This document shows, in pieces, positions 32,321 to 45,029 of a stretch of 64,000 nucleotides of DNA. The DNA is from Blasia pusilla (lineage: Eukaryota; Marchantiophyta; Marchantiopsida; Blasiales): positions 31,186,001 to 31,250,000 of the forward strand of contig CM114272.1 in NCBI GenBank assembly GCA_050084515.1, read 5' to 3'. Under the pieces are notes generated by a model. That model saw only the letters and a program-made list of their open reading frames with translations. It had not been told where the DNA came from and did no database searches. Position 1 is the first letter of the stretch; each line of letters opens with the position of its first letter. The position numbers were made by a program, and so were the translations under genes.

Positions 32321-34080
32321 ACACCTATGGAGCGCCTTCCATTTGTGTTAACCACCTTCTCCGCATGCCTAACATTCCAGATTTTCGAGCGCATTGCACG
32401 GAGATCTCTTTTGGAACAATGTCCCCTGGATGTTGTCCATGTTCTGAACTCTGGAGCAGCTAGAGGCACATGAGCAGTAGATCTCTCAGCGTAGTCTGCC
32501 CACACACCCATATGAGCGTTCTATCTCTCAGCAAGCCTAAAAAGAGTTAGAACGGTAGGCAGGCAGATAAGCATTCGTTCTCTCAGTACGGGTAATCAGT
32601 GCTCTAGCCCCCACTTGCCCATCCCAGGTGTTGATCTGGTGCGTCTCACACGAGAAGATCTTCGAGGAGTTCAGCTACGCTAGATGGCCTGACCACCTAC
32701 TTTGAATCCATCACTCAGTGCCTACAGTTGAGAGAAAACCTTCGAAAATACACCGCCTCGATCACCAGTGACCTAATCCACTAGAGGAGGTTGCTCAGTG
32801 AACGTATTGCACAATAGTTGGCCAGATCCTCCAACATCTGAGAGAGGCTGAGCTCATCGTTTAGTGCCTGTCCTAGAGATCCTGGAAATAAAACCTTAAG
32901 ATCCACACTTCATAGACCATTGGTCTCATCCCCAGAGAGAGGTTGTTCGGTGAACCCATTGCACATTCTGGTTGGTGCTTGGAAAGCCTTCAGGAAAGGG
33001 TTGACAGTAGCAGGGCTGCTGATCCCGACATGGTGTAAATTGATTCAATACTTACCAGTCCCAGTTCGGTATGAGGTATGCCGGTCTTCGTGCACATGGT
33101 AAAGGACTAACACTACCAACATTGAAGACGAGAGGATGGTGAAAAACATGGAGAAGTATTACTACTGAATGACAAGAGACTGTTAGACCGGTGCCAATTC
33201 CAGTGGGGTTTCAGAGTGAGGGTGAAGTGTCATTATCTCCAATATGGCTTCCTTCGCACAATTTTGTTTGAACAAGTGCTTCTCTCCCTTATTCATCGGG
33301 TATCATCGAAATGGACTTAGATGCAAAATGTGCACAGCTCACCCAGCCTCACCCTCTGTCAGGATGCTGGTCAAGACATCAAAGAATTCATCAAACGAGT
33401 TGGGAGCTTTACATAGGGACAAAGAACTCATCTTCATGATCTGGCAGCTGCTCTTCCACCTGTGAGAAGCCAAGATAGCTGGGGCAGTAAGCTATGGCGC
33501 TGAATCACCTCCAGTTGCTACCCAGTTGGGGATGACAGTGAAGAACAGGTGTGCCATTTGCACAGGTAAAATATAAACACGCATCAGCTTGAGATCCCAA
33601 GAAAACCTAATTCGAAGTGATACTATCCATCTGCTGCTACGAAACCCTGGTCGTAAGTGAAGTGTCTGGCCAGGCTCTCATCATAACGTGATGAGAGCTT
33701 CGACATACTTTAAAAGGACCACACATGACCTAAAGGCCTGTTCTTCCCTAAGAAAGGGTACTAACACATCGACGGTAAGCTGCCGTGAAAACTTCCAGCT
33801 TTTTTTCTTGTATGAGAAGAGGGGCAGGGGGGTCGTTAATAGAGGACGTCTATGGGGTAGATGTCTTCTACTAACGAATCAAGCTTTTAAGAGCATTAAT
33901 CTAGATCAGTTCATGCCGTAGGTGGGTTTAGCTAGGAGGGGTAGTAATATTGAAGACTTGTTGAATACCTCTTTCATTGAGTTCTCTTTCTTTTTTATGG
34001 GTGAATTTGTTTTATAGGTTCTAGCATCCATCCATCCAAACATACATATATGTTTAATTAATGTTTTCCCACCCTGATAG
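32321..34080. other. Mixed-composition region with a diverged duplication
   Basis: More GC-rich than its neighbours and with gene-like word use, yet every frame is broken by stops. Two related segments of about 154 bp lie at 32710-32850 and 32864-32990: both carry TTAGTGCC/TCAGTGCC near the start, and AGAG-AGGTTG(C/T)TC(A/G)GTGAAC followed by CATTGCACA or GTATTGCACA. This may be a decayed gene or an old duplicated noncoding sequence. Confidence 0.35.
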
Positions 34081-35350
34081 TCCGTATGCGAGTAGCAAAA
34101 CTCTCATGCCGAACTTCTCATGGAGCTCCGTACAACTTTGTAACTGTCGCACTGTACACAATTTTCCAGTGCGATTGTTCATGGCATGCAAATAGAACCT
34201 CGCTTCCAAAAGACTGAACGAAATTCGGCATGATCCAAAGAATGAACGGCTGGCCGAATGTCCACACCTGATCCCTTCGCATCGTCACACAAACTTCTCA
34301 AATCGAAGTATAGTTTCCCCAGCGTACTTCACTGCCAATTGAAGTTCGCTGCCTCTGAATTTTTTTTTAAGTGAATAGTTTAGGGCTTCCAATTCAGGGT
34401 TGTGTTGAGGCATGTCATTTATCGCTGCATGAATGGACTAGGTCGGGCACAAATATATTCAGTAGCTTGACGCATGATATTGAGGTAAGTGTGAATGCGG
34501 TAAACCTCTCCAGATATCTCGAGGCCGATAGTCTCGGGATGAAAGGACATACTTGAGAGATTCGAGACAAGTTTGAAGTCATTTCTCTACATCTAGACAA
34601 GTAATTTGAATGAATTACAGGATGTGTTGACTGCCGGTTCAGTGAGTGAGGTGCATCCCCCTTGAAGCCTGCAACCTCGCCGAGGAGAGTAGGCTCTGCT
34701 GCTCTCACCATTTTCTGCACCGTCTACAAGAAGGAAAGCCTTCGCTGCTGTCCCATTGGGGTGCGGTCACGGAGATTGAAGGCCTTACCTTGTATTCTTC
34801 GCAATGCAATTTATGCGTGACTTGTATACAGGGCGGATTGTAGCTCTGTGCCGTAGCTCGGCTCCCAAGACATAGTGAAAGAAAACTGCTGTAAGACTCG
34901 TGACATGAGCACATACACTTTGTCCAAAGCTATATCTTTCATTTCTCCAATGACTTCCCACTCAGAAGAAATCCACCTCTTTCCGCTAAATCGCCTCGCC
35001 TTCATGGCCAGCAGTTGTACGCTTCAAATGCTTCCAAAGCGCACACACGCACACACACACACACACCAATTGCCAAGCTCCTGAGTCCGTGCAGTTCGCG
35101 AATGCATGCGACGTGATGTCGACCTGATCTGCCTGCGTTCAATCCAAAGCCATCGACGGAAACAACACTGCGTCCTGCTGGCTGACAAACTTCTCTACAT
35201 ACGCACATCGGTCACGGCTCACTAACCGCTCTGTGCCATCCTCGATCTTTCAACGGTGGACGATCCCCACTCTTTCTTTCGAATCCCACCATAGCTGAGT
35301 CGAGAAGAGGGAATGAAGCACCACTTCAGCGATCGGGTTTCAATTTTGGA
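34081..35350. other. Moderately GC-rich region, no recognised gene
   Basis: Several 60-100 codon frames are open on both strands, none familiar. A CA dinucleotide tract lies at 35041-35067. It could be a promoter or noncoding transcript. Confidence 0.35.
35041..35067. repeat. CA microsatellite
   Basis: Twelve or so CA units with one G interruption. Confidence 0.9.
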
Positions 35351-37280
35351 AAGAGAACTGTTTCACAAAAATTTCATTTGTTTACTTGGTTTTCATCATT
35401 TACAAACAATTCCAAGATATGGTGTTTTAAGTTAAGAGGAAGAGAGAAAATTAATGGGTTTGAAAGATGAGAGGGGAATTTATGGTCAAAGAATCACAAA
35501 TGACTATGTGCAAGTGTGGAGAGTATCTTGCAACTCTAATGCGAGCCTTCTTAGTTGCAAAGTGCGATCTTTGAAGTTTGAAGCCGCTATTTGTGAGGAA
35601 GTTGTGAACTGAGTGCGAGTCGCTATAGTCATAATGGCAAAATAATTGTTTGAACTCACAAACCAATGGGGACTAGAAAAATGGCAATTGTAATGGACTT
35701 GCAAAGTAGCCGCTCTCGGTAAAAATAGACTTGCAATGGAGTTGGGTCGACACCTCAATCCCCAATTATGTAAGCCGCAAGGTGATGTTGTGGAGTTGGA
35801 CCCACAACGACAAGAACCTGGTTGGCAAATTCAACTCCCATAGCCCTTCATGGTGAGGACCCCATTGATGGGTCCGAGTGACTCCAATCTCTAGTTGGGT
35901 ATCGAGTATGTCATGTGGTGTGATGGGTGTATCGGTGGAGAGGGTGAGAGCTTGGGAGAAGCTTCAATCGAGTATGATGTTGGGGACGAGAGTTGCACTA
36001 TACCTAACATGCGTGCTTTTGGCTATATATATGGCAATGGTGGATTTAGGGCCAATTGAAGTGTCTTGGGTGACGACCACACTTAGTGAGAGCCATGGTG
36101 GCATCTTGTTTCAACTTTATGGAGGATATCTTTGCGACGACTCATTTCAAGATACATTTTTATTGCCCTAAGATACCATACCTATTGTGCGGAATTCCTT
36201 TAAGAAAGGGGTATGAATGATCTATCTATTTTGTTGGATGAGCACAAATTTAGTTATGGTAGTGTAGTCAAGGATATATGCCCAACTGTATCTATACATG
36301 GAGAGAGATGAGAACCCATGACAAGTCTCGTTACATCATATTTCGCTCTTGTTGGGAAGGTATCCACACTTGTTGCCAATGACAGAGATGTATGGATGGG
36401 CATCAACAGTTCCTTCGAGTAGACACCTTGGGTGCATGCATGAGTTGAGGAATTTTTTGCCCATCTACTCAGTGATTGTATGGTGCCACTGTAGGGATAC
36501 TCGATGGCAAGATGAGAGATGGGGTTTCGAGAGATGTTGCATGTGCTAGGGATACATCTAACTTATATTCTAAATGTCCGATCCGATCAACGGGAAGCTT
36601 TGGCATGTACGCCAATGAAAACTTTCAAAATTTTGTCCACCAAAAAAAAAGGGGACATCTTTTTCCTCAAAAAATACATTTTATAAACCAGGAAATTGAA
36701 ATATAAAAAATGAAAATTGTGTGTGTAGAAATGGTAGTTTTCACACATAGAAAATATCTGGAAATTCTAGCTTCATATTTTCAATATTTATCGGCCTGTT
36801 TTTCAATCACACAAAAAAATACACAAATAAACCAAGAACATGTTTTAGGATATTGGTAGGGCCGGTCACTTTTTGCATAAAACTCTATGAAAGACCTAAA
36901 AAACATGAAATTATCTTGCTTGCGACGTGGAATTTTCTTAAGACTAATGCACATCCAGTTTTCCCACTCAATTAATAACAAAATCTTGGATGCATTCAAA
37001 ATATTTTTTCAAGTTCTGAAAAAATGAAAAAAATTTGGATATTCACTATTTTTAATTTCACCTATGGTTAATATGTGGTTAAGTGGAGCATGGGTAATGG
37101 CTATGCACTTTCGCACAACCTTTGTAAGAAAAAAAATCACTTTTGTTAGAGTATTAGCGCTAACGTAGCTAGTTAGGTTAACCCATAATTGTTTTTTCAT
37201 TAAGGCAAACCAACCAAAATGTGCCATATGAGCATCGATAGCCTAAAGAGTATAAATAAAATTCTCTTGAACAAAAAAAA
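35351..37280. other. AT-rich spacer without recognised genes
   Basis: No gene, terminal repeat or RNA gene could be supported. One 97-codon open frame near 35.9-36.2 kb has no familiar features. Confidence 0.45.
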
Positions 37281-37289
37281 ATGGACTGG

Positions 37290-37535
37290 ATTTCCATGGT
37301 TGCGAAAAAAATAGACATGGACGGACAAGTTTGGACATGTCCACGGATATGAATTGTCCTACACTTATAGCTCGTGTTAGAAGGCAAGACAATGGTAGAG
37401 GGAGCAATAAGGGGGGAGGGAGTGGAGGTGATAAAAGGAAGAAACGGGAAAATGAGGAACATGGAAGCAAATGGGGGGGATGAGAAAGAAGAGGGAGGTA
37501 GGGCCCACATAAATAAGTCCTTCTATAGAACTCAA
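37290..37535. mobile_element. MITE-like element, copy 2 (inverted)
   Basis: Reverse-complement relative of 27931-28232: GGTTGCG at 37299, GACATGGACGGACAAGTTTGG, GGACATGTCCACGGA, then an AG-rich centre (complement of the CT-rich centre) and GGGCCCACAT followed by AAGTCCTTCT. The right inverted end is missing or diverged beyond recognition. The pair makes an inverted repeat spanning about 9.6 kb. Confidence 0.6.
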
Positions 37536-37559
37536 ATGAGTTCAGTGTGTCTTTTTTAG

Positions 37560-38435
37560 GTTACAATGGAGAGTCTTTTATTTGGTTTACAATTGATAGA
37601 GCAAGGGCTATGTGGAGATACTTCATACGACCGATCACTTTCCATCATGGATAGACAAAACTTGAGGAAATCTTTCGAAGGACAAGTTGTGCAAATTCAG
37701 AAGATAACTACCATCTAATTGGAGAAAGGGGGATCACATGGAAATATACAAGTAGCATGGGCATATGAGTTGAGGAACAAAATGAAATCACAAAGATATT
37801 TCATCCAAATATTCTTGGGGAGAAAGTAAGAGCGGAGGATCATGACTATGGAGGTGAGAGCGTTGGTGAAAGTGAAGATTCAAAAAGGGAAGCTCCATCC
37901 ACTATTAGAGGGAAAGTTCTCAAACCAAGGGTTCCAACATGGAGTAAGAGAAATATTCTAGAAGTTTGGGATGAATCAAATGGTGATACCGATGAATTAG
38001 GTGAACCAAGTTGCTTACGATGTACCCAAACATTGAACTTGATAATTCTCTTGTTCACCGCGTGACCATGTTTTGGATGGTGTACTCGGACGTGATTCAC
38101 GATGTCAAGCACGAGAGAATGCTATCAATCCCATCATCAAAATTGATTCCAAAATACAACCAAAGAGTCAACATGTTAGTGTTGCACATAAGTTGAACAA
38201 GCCATGTCATGTAATAATGAGGATAGTGACAATGAACATTTGAGTTCCAAAGTTGTTGCAGAGAGTGAAGAAGAAATCATGTCATCTGCAAGCCAAAGTG
38301 AAGGGAGCTCATTTTCAAAGGAAGGTCTAGAACACCTCCCTCATGGAAGAGGTCTACATAAATTACATAGACTTAAAAAGAGGCACTTGAGAGATTTGTC
38401 AAAAATGGGTAGAAGAGGAGAGAGAAAAAATTGAC
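37560..38435 (+). pseudogene. Degenerate coding-like region, identity unknown
   Basis: Plus-strand frames show protein-like sequence broken by stops and frameshifts: QVAWAYELRNKMKSQRYFIQ, then an acidic Ser-rich stretch with ILEVWDESNGDTDELGEPS, and finally (38204-38434) SEEEIMSSASQSEGSSFSKE followed by basic KRHLRDLSKMGRRGERKN. The acidic-then-basic pattern and neighbourhood suggest a transposable-element protein, but I cannot name it. Confidence 0.3.
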
Positions 38436-39224
38436 AGAAATATGACATGAACGGACAATGTCGCTATTCTATTTTAGAAAGATGTTTTGAGAAATTATGT
38501 TTGAAGAAAAGTTTTGGACATAAGCGAATCAAAAATTTAAATGTTATTTTTTCCATTTAGATTTAAATGCGTAGTACACATATATGCAAAATTTTATTTC
38601 ATAATCAAAGGAAGGAAAATACCAATTATTGTCTGCACTTGGCATTGTGAGTATTTATAGGAATGGTTTTCAACTCTCATTTTCTTGTGGTGTCACACAT
38701 TACATTAGAATTAAATATAAATTCTAAATAAATGGTTTCATTCCAAGGGGAAACTAAAAATGCTTACTAAACTACTTCTTCACTATTCCCAAGACTCCAA
38801 GAGATTCTTACTCATAAAGAACCAATCTCTCTCATATTAATCTTACGACTCTTAATCTCTTCTCTACTTCATGCATTTTAATTCACACCCAGTTACCAAT
38901 TCTCAGTTTATCTTCCTCAACACAAATCACTATATCATAGAGTTGGAGTGAAGAAGACTTGCTTCCTTGATTTTTAGGTACACACTCTTCTAAATTTTGA
39001 TGACTCTTTGCAATGAAGACTAGTCTTTGTTGAAGAGGGAATTCAACGTCTAATTGGTGTTTCTATAGATGAGACTTTGTCATAACACTAGAGTACGTTG
39101 TTATAGTTGTTACAACAATCTTGCTACAACTTTTAATTCTCTTCTCCAACTAGTGGCCATTGGAAACACCAAGAAGGCCCGAAGCAACATAAATTCACGC
39201 AAGAAATATATATGTATACATTGC
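38436..39224. other. AT-rich spacer, nothing recognised
   Basis: No gene-like or repeat structure was identified before the second gag copy begins. Confidence 0.45.
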
Positions 39225-40165
39225 TCTGGCCTAGAACTCATGGTAGCTACGCTCTCCTCCGCCATGTTGCACTTAATGTTCTTGGCGGTCGTAAAAACAT
39301 CTCTCAACGTAGGTGAGGTGTTCATAAGAAGCATCCCATCCCTCACCCATCTCTGTAGGTTTCGGTCCAGCATCGCGTACCATGATTGGATAGCCTGGGA
39401 TTCTGTCACCCCTGAGTGATGCTAATCAACCCGCGCAAGCGAGTATAGGCCTCACACAAACTTTCACTTGACCGCCTCTGGAAGTCGTGGATGCTCCGCA
39501 ACTTCTCCGTCCGTACCCCATAGTAGCTCGTCGGCAACTCAGTAAAGAACTCAACCATGGGGTTGAAACTGGGACGAACCCCACTGGATGGTGCAACCCC
39601 TCCAGTTCAAGTTATCCCTCCTAAAAAATCACTGGTGGAAGAGGAAGTAGCCTCTCCTAACTCCTCCTCCTCATCTGAAAACGGCTTAGTCCATGACACA
39701 TAGTATGGGTCATAGTAGAGTCTCCATGCCTCAATCTCATGGGCATATCTCTAGGAGAACTCATGGTAATCGTCCATGGGTGCCCCCTCTAAATGTTGGA
39801 ATATACCATTCCATATTGTGAACAGGTTGAACTCTCTAGAGTTCCTAGCCCGTTGGGAGTCACACCAACTCCTAAACTCCGCAATGAAGTCGTGTAACTC
39901 TATAGTGCCTATAGCACCCGAGAACCTACGCGGTCCTGTATCATGATCGTCCATCTTGTACGCCCAACTGGTAGGGCCACTCAATGTGCTAACCACTCCT
40001 CTACACTCTCCCCCTTGTCTGAAGATGACACAGAAGGAGGTCGAGGCGGTCCATCATGTGGAGACCCTCGAAACTTCTCGCACTCCGCATAAAACCGCTA
40101 GAGCTACTCTCAGGTCCACCACCTCGCCTCTCAAAGTCTCGAAAGGATGTCATGATGACTCTCAT
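39225..40165 (-). pseudogene. Retroelement gag, copy 2
   Basis: Same orientation and family as 15.0-16.0 kb. It reads MRVIMTSFRDFERRGG at the start, then SGPTSWAYKMDDHDTGPRRF, IELHDFIAEFRSWCDSQRA, FQHLEGAPMDDYHEFS, a stop, WRLYYDPYYVSWTKPFSDEE and, near the end, LRDVFTTAKNIKCNMAEESV. This copy keeps ATG codons at the gag start that copy 1 has lost. Similarity stops abruptly near 39225, before the zinc knuckles and protease, so the copy is truncated at that side. Confidence 0.8.
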
Positions 40166-40830
40166 GCCCCTCTCACATGATCATTCTCAATCCCTCAAGT
40201 AATCACTCAATCACTCAAACTAAACATGCGGCACTTAATATACACTCTCTTACTGAGACATGTGTCGTGCGACAACAAGTGGCGTGATGCGGCAAATCGG
40301 CTGATCTATCGTCTCATCGAAAAACCATACCCTCAACTCTGGACATCCCACAAGGGTCTATGTCTCATAAACCCATACATCAACGATGCTCTCAACATCC
40401 GCCCAAAATCCAATATCCCAAATAACTGCCCACTACTCGGAATTCCCTAACACGTGCAGGGCAAAAGACCAGAATGGGTAATCTAAACAAATGTCGATGT
40501 TGCTCCTCAGCAACTGCAAACCTCAACCCCAACTCGGTCGTGAAGACAACTCCTCCAATCAACAAGTCGTACTCCTGTGGTACTGACGATGCTCAAATCT
40601 CCTCGATGTGCGGTGCGGCACTGGCGGCACGGAACGGCTCCAATTGGCACGACACTCAATAATGGGATGCAACACTCCGCGGCATACCCTCCTCAACAGC
40701 ATCACACGCTCTACTCCACAGTGATGGTACGGCTCCGCAATCGAGACGGTGCGGTGCGGTGCGGCCACGAGCGGCACAACACGAAAGTCAACGGCGCGTT
40801 GCGACTCGATCGTCGTTGAACGGCTCCAAC
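40166..40830 (-). repeat. Gag-element leader, copy 2
   Basis: Co-linear with 15996-16720, including the GCGGCA/GCGGTGCGG-rich distal part. Similarity ends near 40820. Beyond it the sequence differs from that beyond 16720, so either one copy is truncated or the boundary marks the edge of the element. Confidence 0.65.
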
Positions 40831-41118
40831 TTCATATGTGATTTCTCTGTCGGCCAAGCCAAAGAAGGATTAGTAAGTTTCTCCTTCAACTTCCTATTCT
40901 ATTCTACTAACTATTCTACCTTATGGGCTTCTAATAGAATTTCTTCTCTAGTATGACCATTCTCTCCACTGAAGAAGCCAACTCAAAAATCCATGTTGTT
41001 TTATTCACGTTTTTCCTTCTTCACTGCTACTCTTGAGGTCTACCTGCTCTACTATTGCATAGTAACTCTCCAATACAATCCCATGATCCATGATTGCTGA
41101 TGCACTCAAGTCTAGTCT

Positions 41119-41306
41119 ATAACTCCCCCCCATCAAGATCAAGGTCTTCAAGATTACACAAGGCCTCTTTCATCTTCCTAAGTGTTCGCTCTTCTTGAAT
41201 CTCTTGTCCCAAAGCTACTAGAGTAGCCAATGGATTATCATCTGAGTCCTCAATTTCCACTACTTCTTCTTTCCAAGTCGTATGATTTTCGGGTAGAGGC
41301 TAGCTA
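41119..41306 (-). pseudogene. C-terminal fragment of an unknown acidic protein
   Basis: A minus-strand frame without a start, about 62 residues: LPENHTTWKEEVVEIEDSDD, then NPLATLVALGQEIQEERTLR and KMKEALCNLEDLDLDGGEL with a TAG stop. The Gly-Gly-Glu codons run through a G7 tract (GGGGGGGAG), which could at the same time be the purine tract of an LTR element. Helical, Glu/Leu-rich and coiled-coil-like. The family was not recognised; a retroelement origin is an inference from the purine tract. Confidence 0.4.
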
Positions 41307-41309
41307 CCA

Positions 41310-44300
41310 TATTGTGTCTCCTAGATTTCACACTTGATTTCTATGAGGAGATAACTTCCTATCAAAAAGGTTAGTAATTGGGAGGCGAAATGCGAAAGAA
41401 ATTTCACCAACTTCCTTTATGGGAGGAGACTTTATAGGATGAAACCAAGTCCTTGCACACCATACCAATAGTGCGGTGGTATCCCTAGGACAATGTGTGT
41501 ATACTGAATCTCTTCAGAGGGCTTAGTAGTTCTTTGGCTGCAATGTTGTAGGCCTCTATGTTAATCCAATAATACTTGTATTTTGAGAGGGATAAGACCA
41601 TGAGCAAGTCTTATTATACATGTGATGGGGCTAGTCAAGTAATATCTTGACATGTTTTTGATGTGTATCGTTAGGAAATATGAATGTTTTCTCACCTGAT
41701 CTTTTGTTGTAGGGGACGCAAGATTTGGAATCTTGGATAGAATAGGTCCAATGAATCCATTTGGTGGTTGTGCGATGGTCACATCAAAGTCATTCTTTGG
41801 TGAATTGGAGATTTCCTATTTCCTACTTGTATGCATGGACCTAAGCAAGAGCAAAGAACATCCTAATAATTGAATCTTGTAAAAAAATTTGTCATTGAAC
41901 CTAGTTTGTTGGTGGATACAAACATTGGTTTCGGCTCCAACATTTCTACATTGCGAATGTCCATAGGTGGAAGATATTGAGTAGGATGGGAGAGAGTAAA
42001 AGTGTTTTAAGCGATGGATGTCCACTCATTGGGCATTCATTGCTTGACCACGAGCCTGTTTTTTTTCAGAAAACACTCTATGCTCATGCCAACTATGAAT
42101 ATGACCATTGGATATTAACCTAATCATGGATTTTCATGTTCTCACAAAGGCTATTCCCTAATTACAAGAACTTCACAAAATTACATTTTAGCAAACCAAA
42201 ATTCATCCCAAGGGCAAGATCGTGGTCACTTAATCTCCTACGAATGCTAAAGCAAGGAAAATTATGGTGGGGATTGCTCAAGCAGATACTCGAAAATATT
42301 ATGATAGGAAATGATTAGTAATTCATTAATATTTACTTCCTATTTATTTATTAAATTATTGATAATTTCCACAACCTAATTTTTCATGATTCATTCACGA
42401 ATAATGAGTCAAATAAAATATTGAGTTATAACCATATGTTTCATGAGTGGGAGACATGTCTTTTTTTATTACAGCGTCTCCCGCATCAAATAAACCGAAA
42501 ATAATAAAATAAAATAAATGAGACGTGATAATGATGGTCGAATGCAATGACGGATGCAAGGAAATAGTCATAGGCCATGAGCATGGACCCATGAATGCTC
42601 CCCCTTTGGACCAGCGGTCACATGTTTTACTTTCATTCATTCGAGAAAGTAGAAAGATAATGTAATTTCCTTTTCACGAACAAGATAGTAATAAATACAT
42701 AAACGCATTTATTCGCTCATTGGTGGAAGTTTGTGGACCACAATTTTAAGAGCGTTATTCTTTTGAAAAGCTTTCGGAATTAAAAAACCATTAAAAATTA
42801 TAATAATTTTATGCTTGGAAACGTGTAGAGAATAGCTGCCCAATCACATTTGGGGAATTTTTAATAAGAGTATTGATTAATGTCTTATTTACGGTATATC
42901 TGAATCAGTTTACTATATTATAAAATAGATTTTATTTTAGTTTATGAGATGTGTAGAATTTTTTTTCATAAATTTTCAATTGGAAAAGAAAATTAAAGTT
43001 GGCAGTAGGAAACAATCATGATATTCTTGAATCATTTAATACTTTTAATTTCAAAATTTATTAAAAACAATTTGAATACAAACCCATGATGTGGACATGC
43101 AACTCTTTACATATAAGAGAGACTTAATTTTATATTTAAAAAAGGATTAAATTTTTTTTCAAGTCTCTTGTGTGATATCTAGCTTCCTTTTGAGAGGTCA
43201 TCTTTGAGCCACGTTACCCATATAGTATGATACCCTATGGGATCATAGAGAGTTAAAGAGTTAAAATTATTTTTAAAAATTATGTAAAGAGATATTTCTT
43301 CCTTTGTCTTCATTTAAATAGAAAACTAGAGTGGAACCTAAGCTCCACTTTCGTATATTACGGGGATATATGTATAATTAAATGAAATTGGATTTAAGAT
43401 ATTAAAACATGGATCCTTTTGCAAAAGACAACATATTTATCCTCTTGGATTGAAACCTTCTATAATTAACAAAATTTATGTGTATGCTTACTTTTTTTTT
43501 AAATCATGTATTAAGATACCATTTGGGTCTTTGGTAAGTAGAAGGATTTTTTTTCTCCTACTAGGTCCAAACATTCTAAAATGGCATAGAATTTTTGCGT
43601 TTCCTCACCTTTTTGGGATAGATTTGAATGCTTTAAGATGATATGATAAAACTTTCGAGTGTGCATCATGTGGGTATGCATGTACAAGTGGGTATTTTAA
43701 GGCTATCAAATTTATTCAATTTGCACGGAAATATGGAATGACCTTTTGATTGGTATCTTTTTAAGGATATTTTAAATAATGATAATTGATCCTCTCGCTC
43801 ACAAAGAAGTTCATAAACAAATCTTTCTCTTTATGCCTAAATTTTTAAGAATTTGGATATGTGAAAAATATAAAATAAAACTCCTAAATTTATGATTTTT
43901 TTCCCTTAAGGGGTTAAAGTGGAAGAAGGGGATAATACGGAAAATTTTGGGAGAAAGATACATCATGGTCAAGGATTTATTTCCCAATTTGAAAGTTTAA
44001 GTCTACCTTAGAGTGGGATAGAAAGCAAGTTTGAAAAATCCTTCCAATTATATATTCAATATCTTTCATGGTCGTTTGATCCTAGTCATCCTACCAAAAT
44101 ATGCCCTTAATATTTCCAAGGGTAAATTTTAATACTTTTCCAAAAAATACCATCTAAGTGGAATCACTAGAGATATATTTGTCAGAAAGCAATTCTCATT
44201 ATTCACATTTTATGTTGGGAAGTGAGATACTTGTCAATTGGTTTTAACCATTAGACTTTTAAGCATAAAATTTCATCTTTGAATGTCTTAGGAACTTTTT

Positions 44301-45029
44301 AAGTGGTTTCAAAATTTATTTTGCGTGCCCTAACTTCCTCATGCTGTAATAGGGAGTGAGCTCAATGAGGATAGGGCGGAAGAGCCTTAAGGATAAGGTT
44401 GCATGGGGACAACTTTTATAGATACAATCACCACAACTCAACCAAATTTTTTTCTAGCTATGGCATATAACGGCATGAGAAAATTCTAGTTTTTTATTTT
44501 TATTCCAAATTTAGATTATGTCCCTAATTGGAATTCAAATGGGTAACAGTAATTTTGAAAGTTGAATTATATTTCAATAAGATGATGTGAGCAATTTAAT
44601 ATTCCTCAAATTTTCAAGGTTATCCAATGATTTAGAGTTTTTATGTCTAAAAACAAAATTTGAATGCTTGTAACTCCAAAATTGGGATCCAACGTGACCT
44701 ATGGCTATCTTCGAGTCCTAAAAATTTGTAAGAGCTCTGATTTTATTTAATAAAATACAAAGAGCTCCATATTTTTGAATTATTTTTCATTCTAGATATG
44801 GAGTTCTTGTTTCTTAAAGACTTAAACTAAAATATTAATGTAGGAATTACTTTTTAAACAAATTAATAATAATAGGTGAATTTTACAGAGTAGAAATACA
44901 CACAAAAGGGAGAATGATATTTATATATGGGTTAGCAGTAGAAGATCCCACTATGGTGCTAGTGGTACACATTTGAATCCTCTCACATGCTTTTGGTTGG
45001 TCGAGGTGACGGATGCAAAATGGCGCACA
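41310..45029. other. AT-rich spacer without recognised genes
   Basis: No supported gene. The 42136-42318 stretch contains NAKARKIMVGIAQADTRKYY in one frame, faintly like a retroelement integrase C-terminus, but too weak to call. Confidence 0.4.

Noticed and set aside
42136-42318. Possible gypsy integrase tail (NAKARKIMVGIAQADTRKYY)
   Set aside because: Only one short block is similar and no neighbouring blocks support it.
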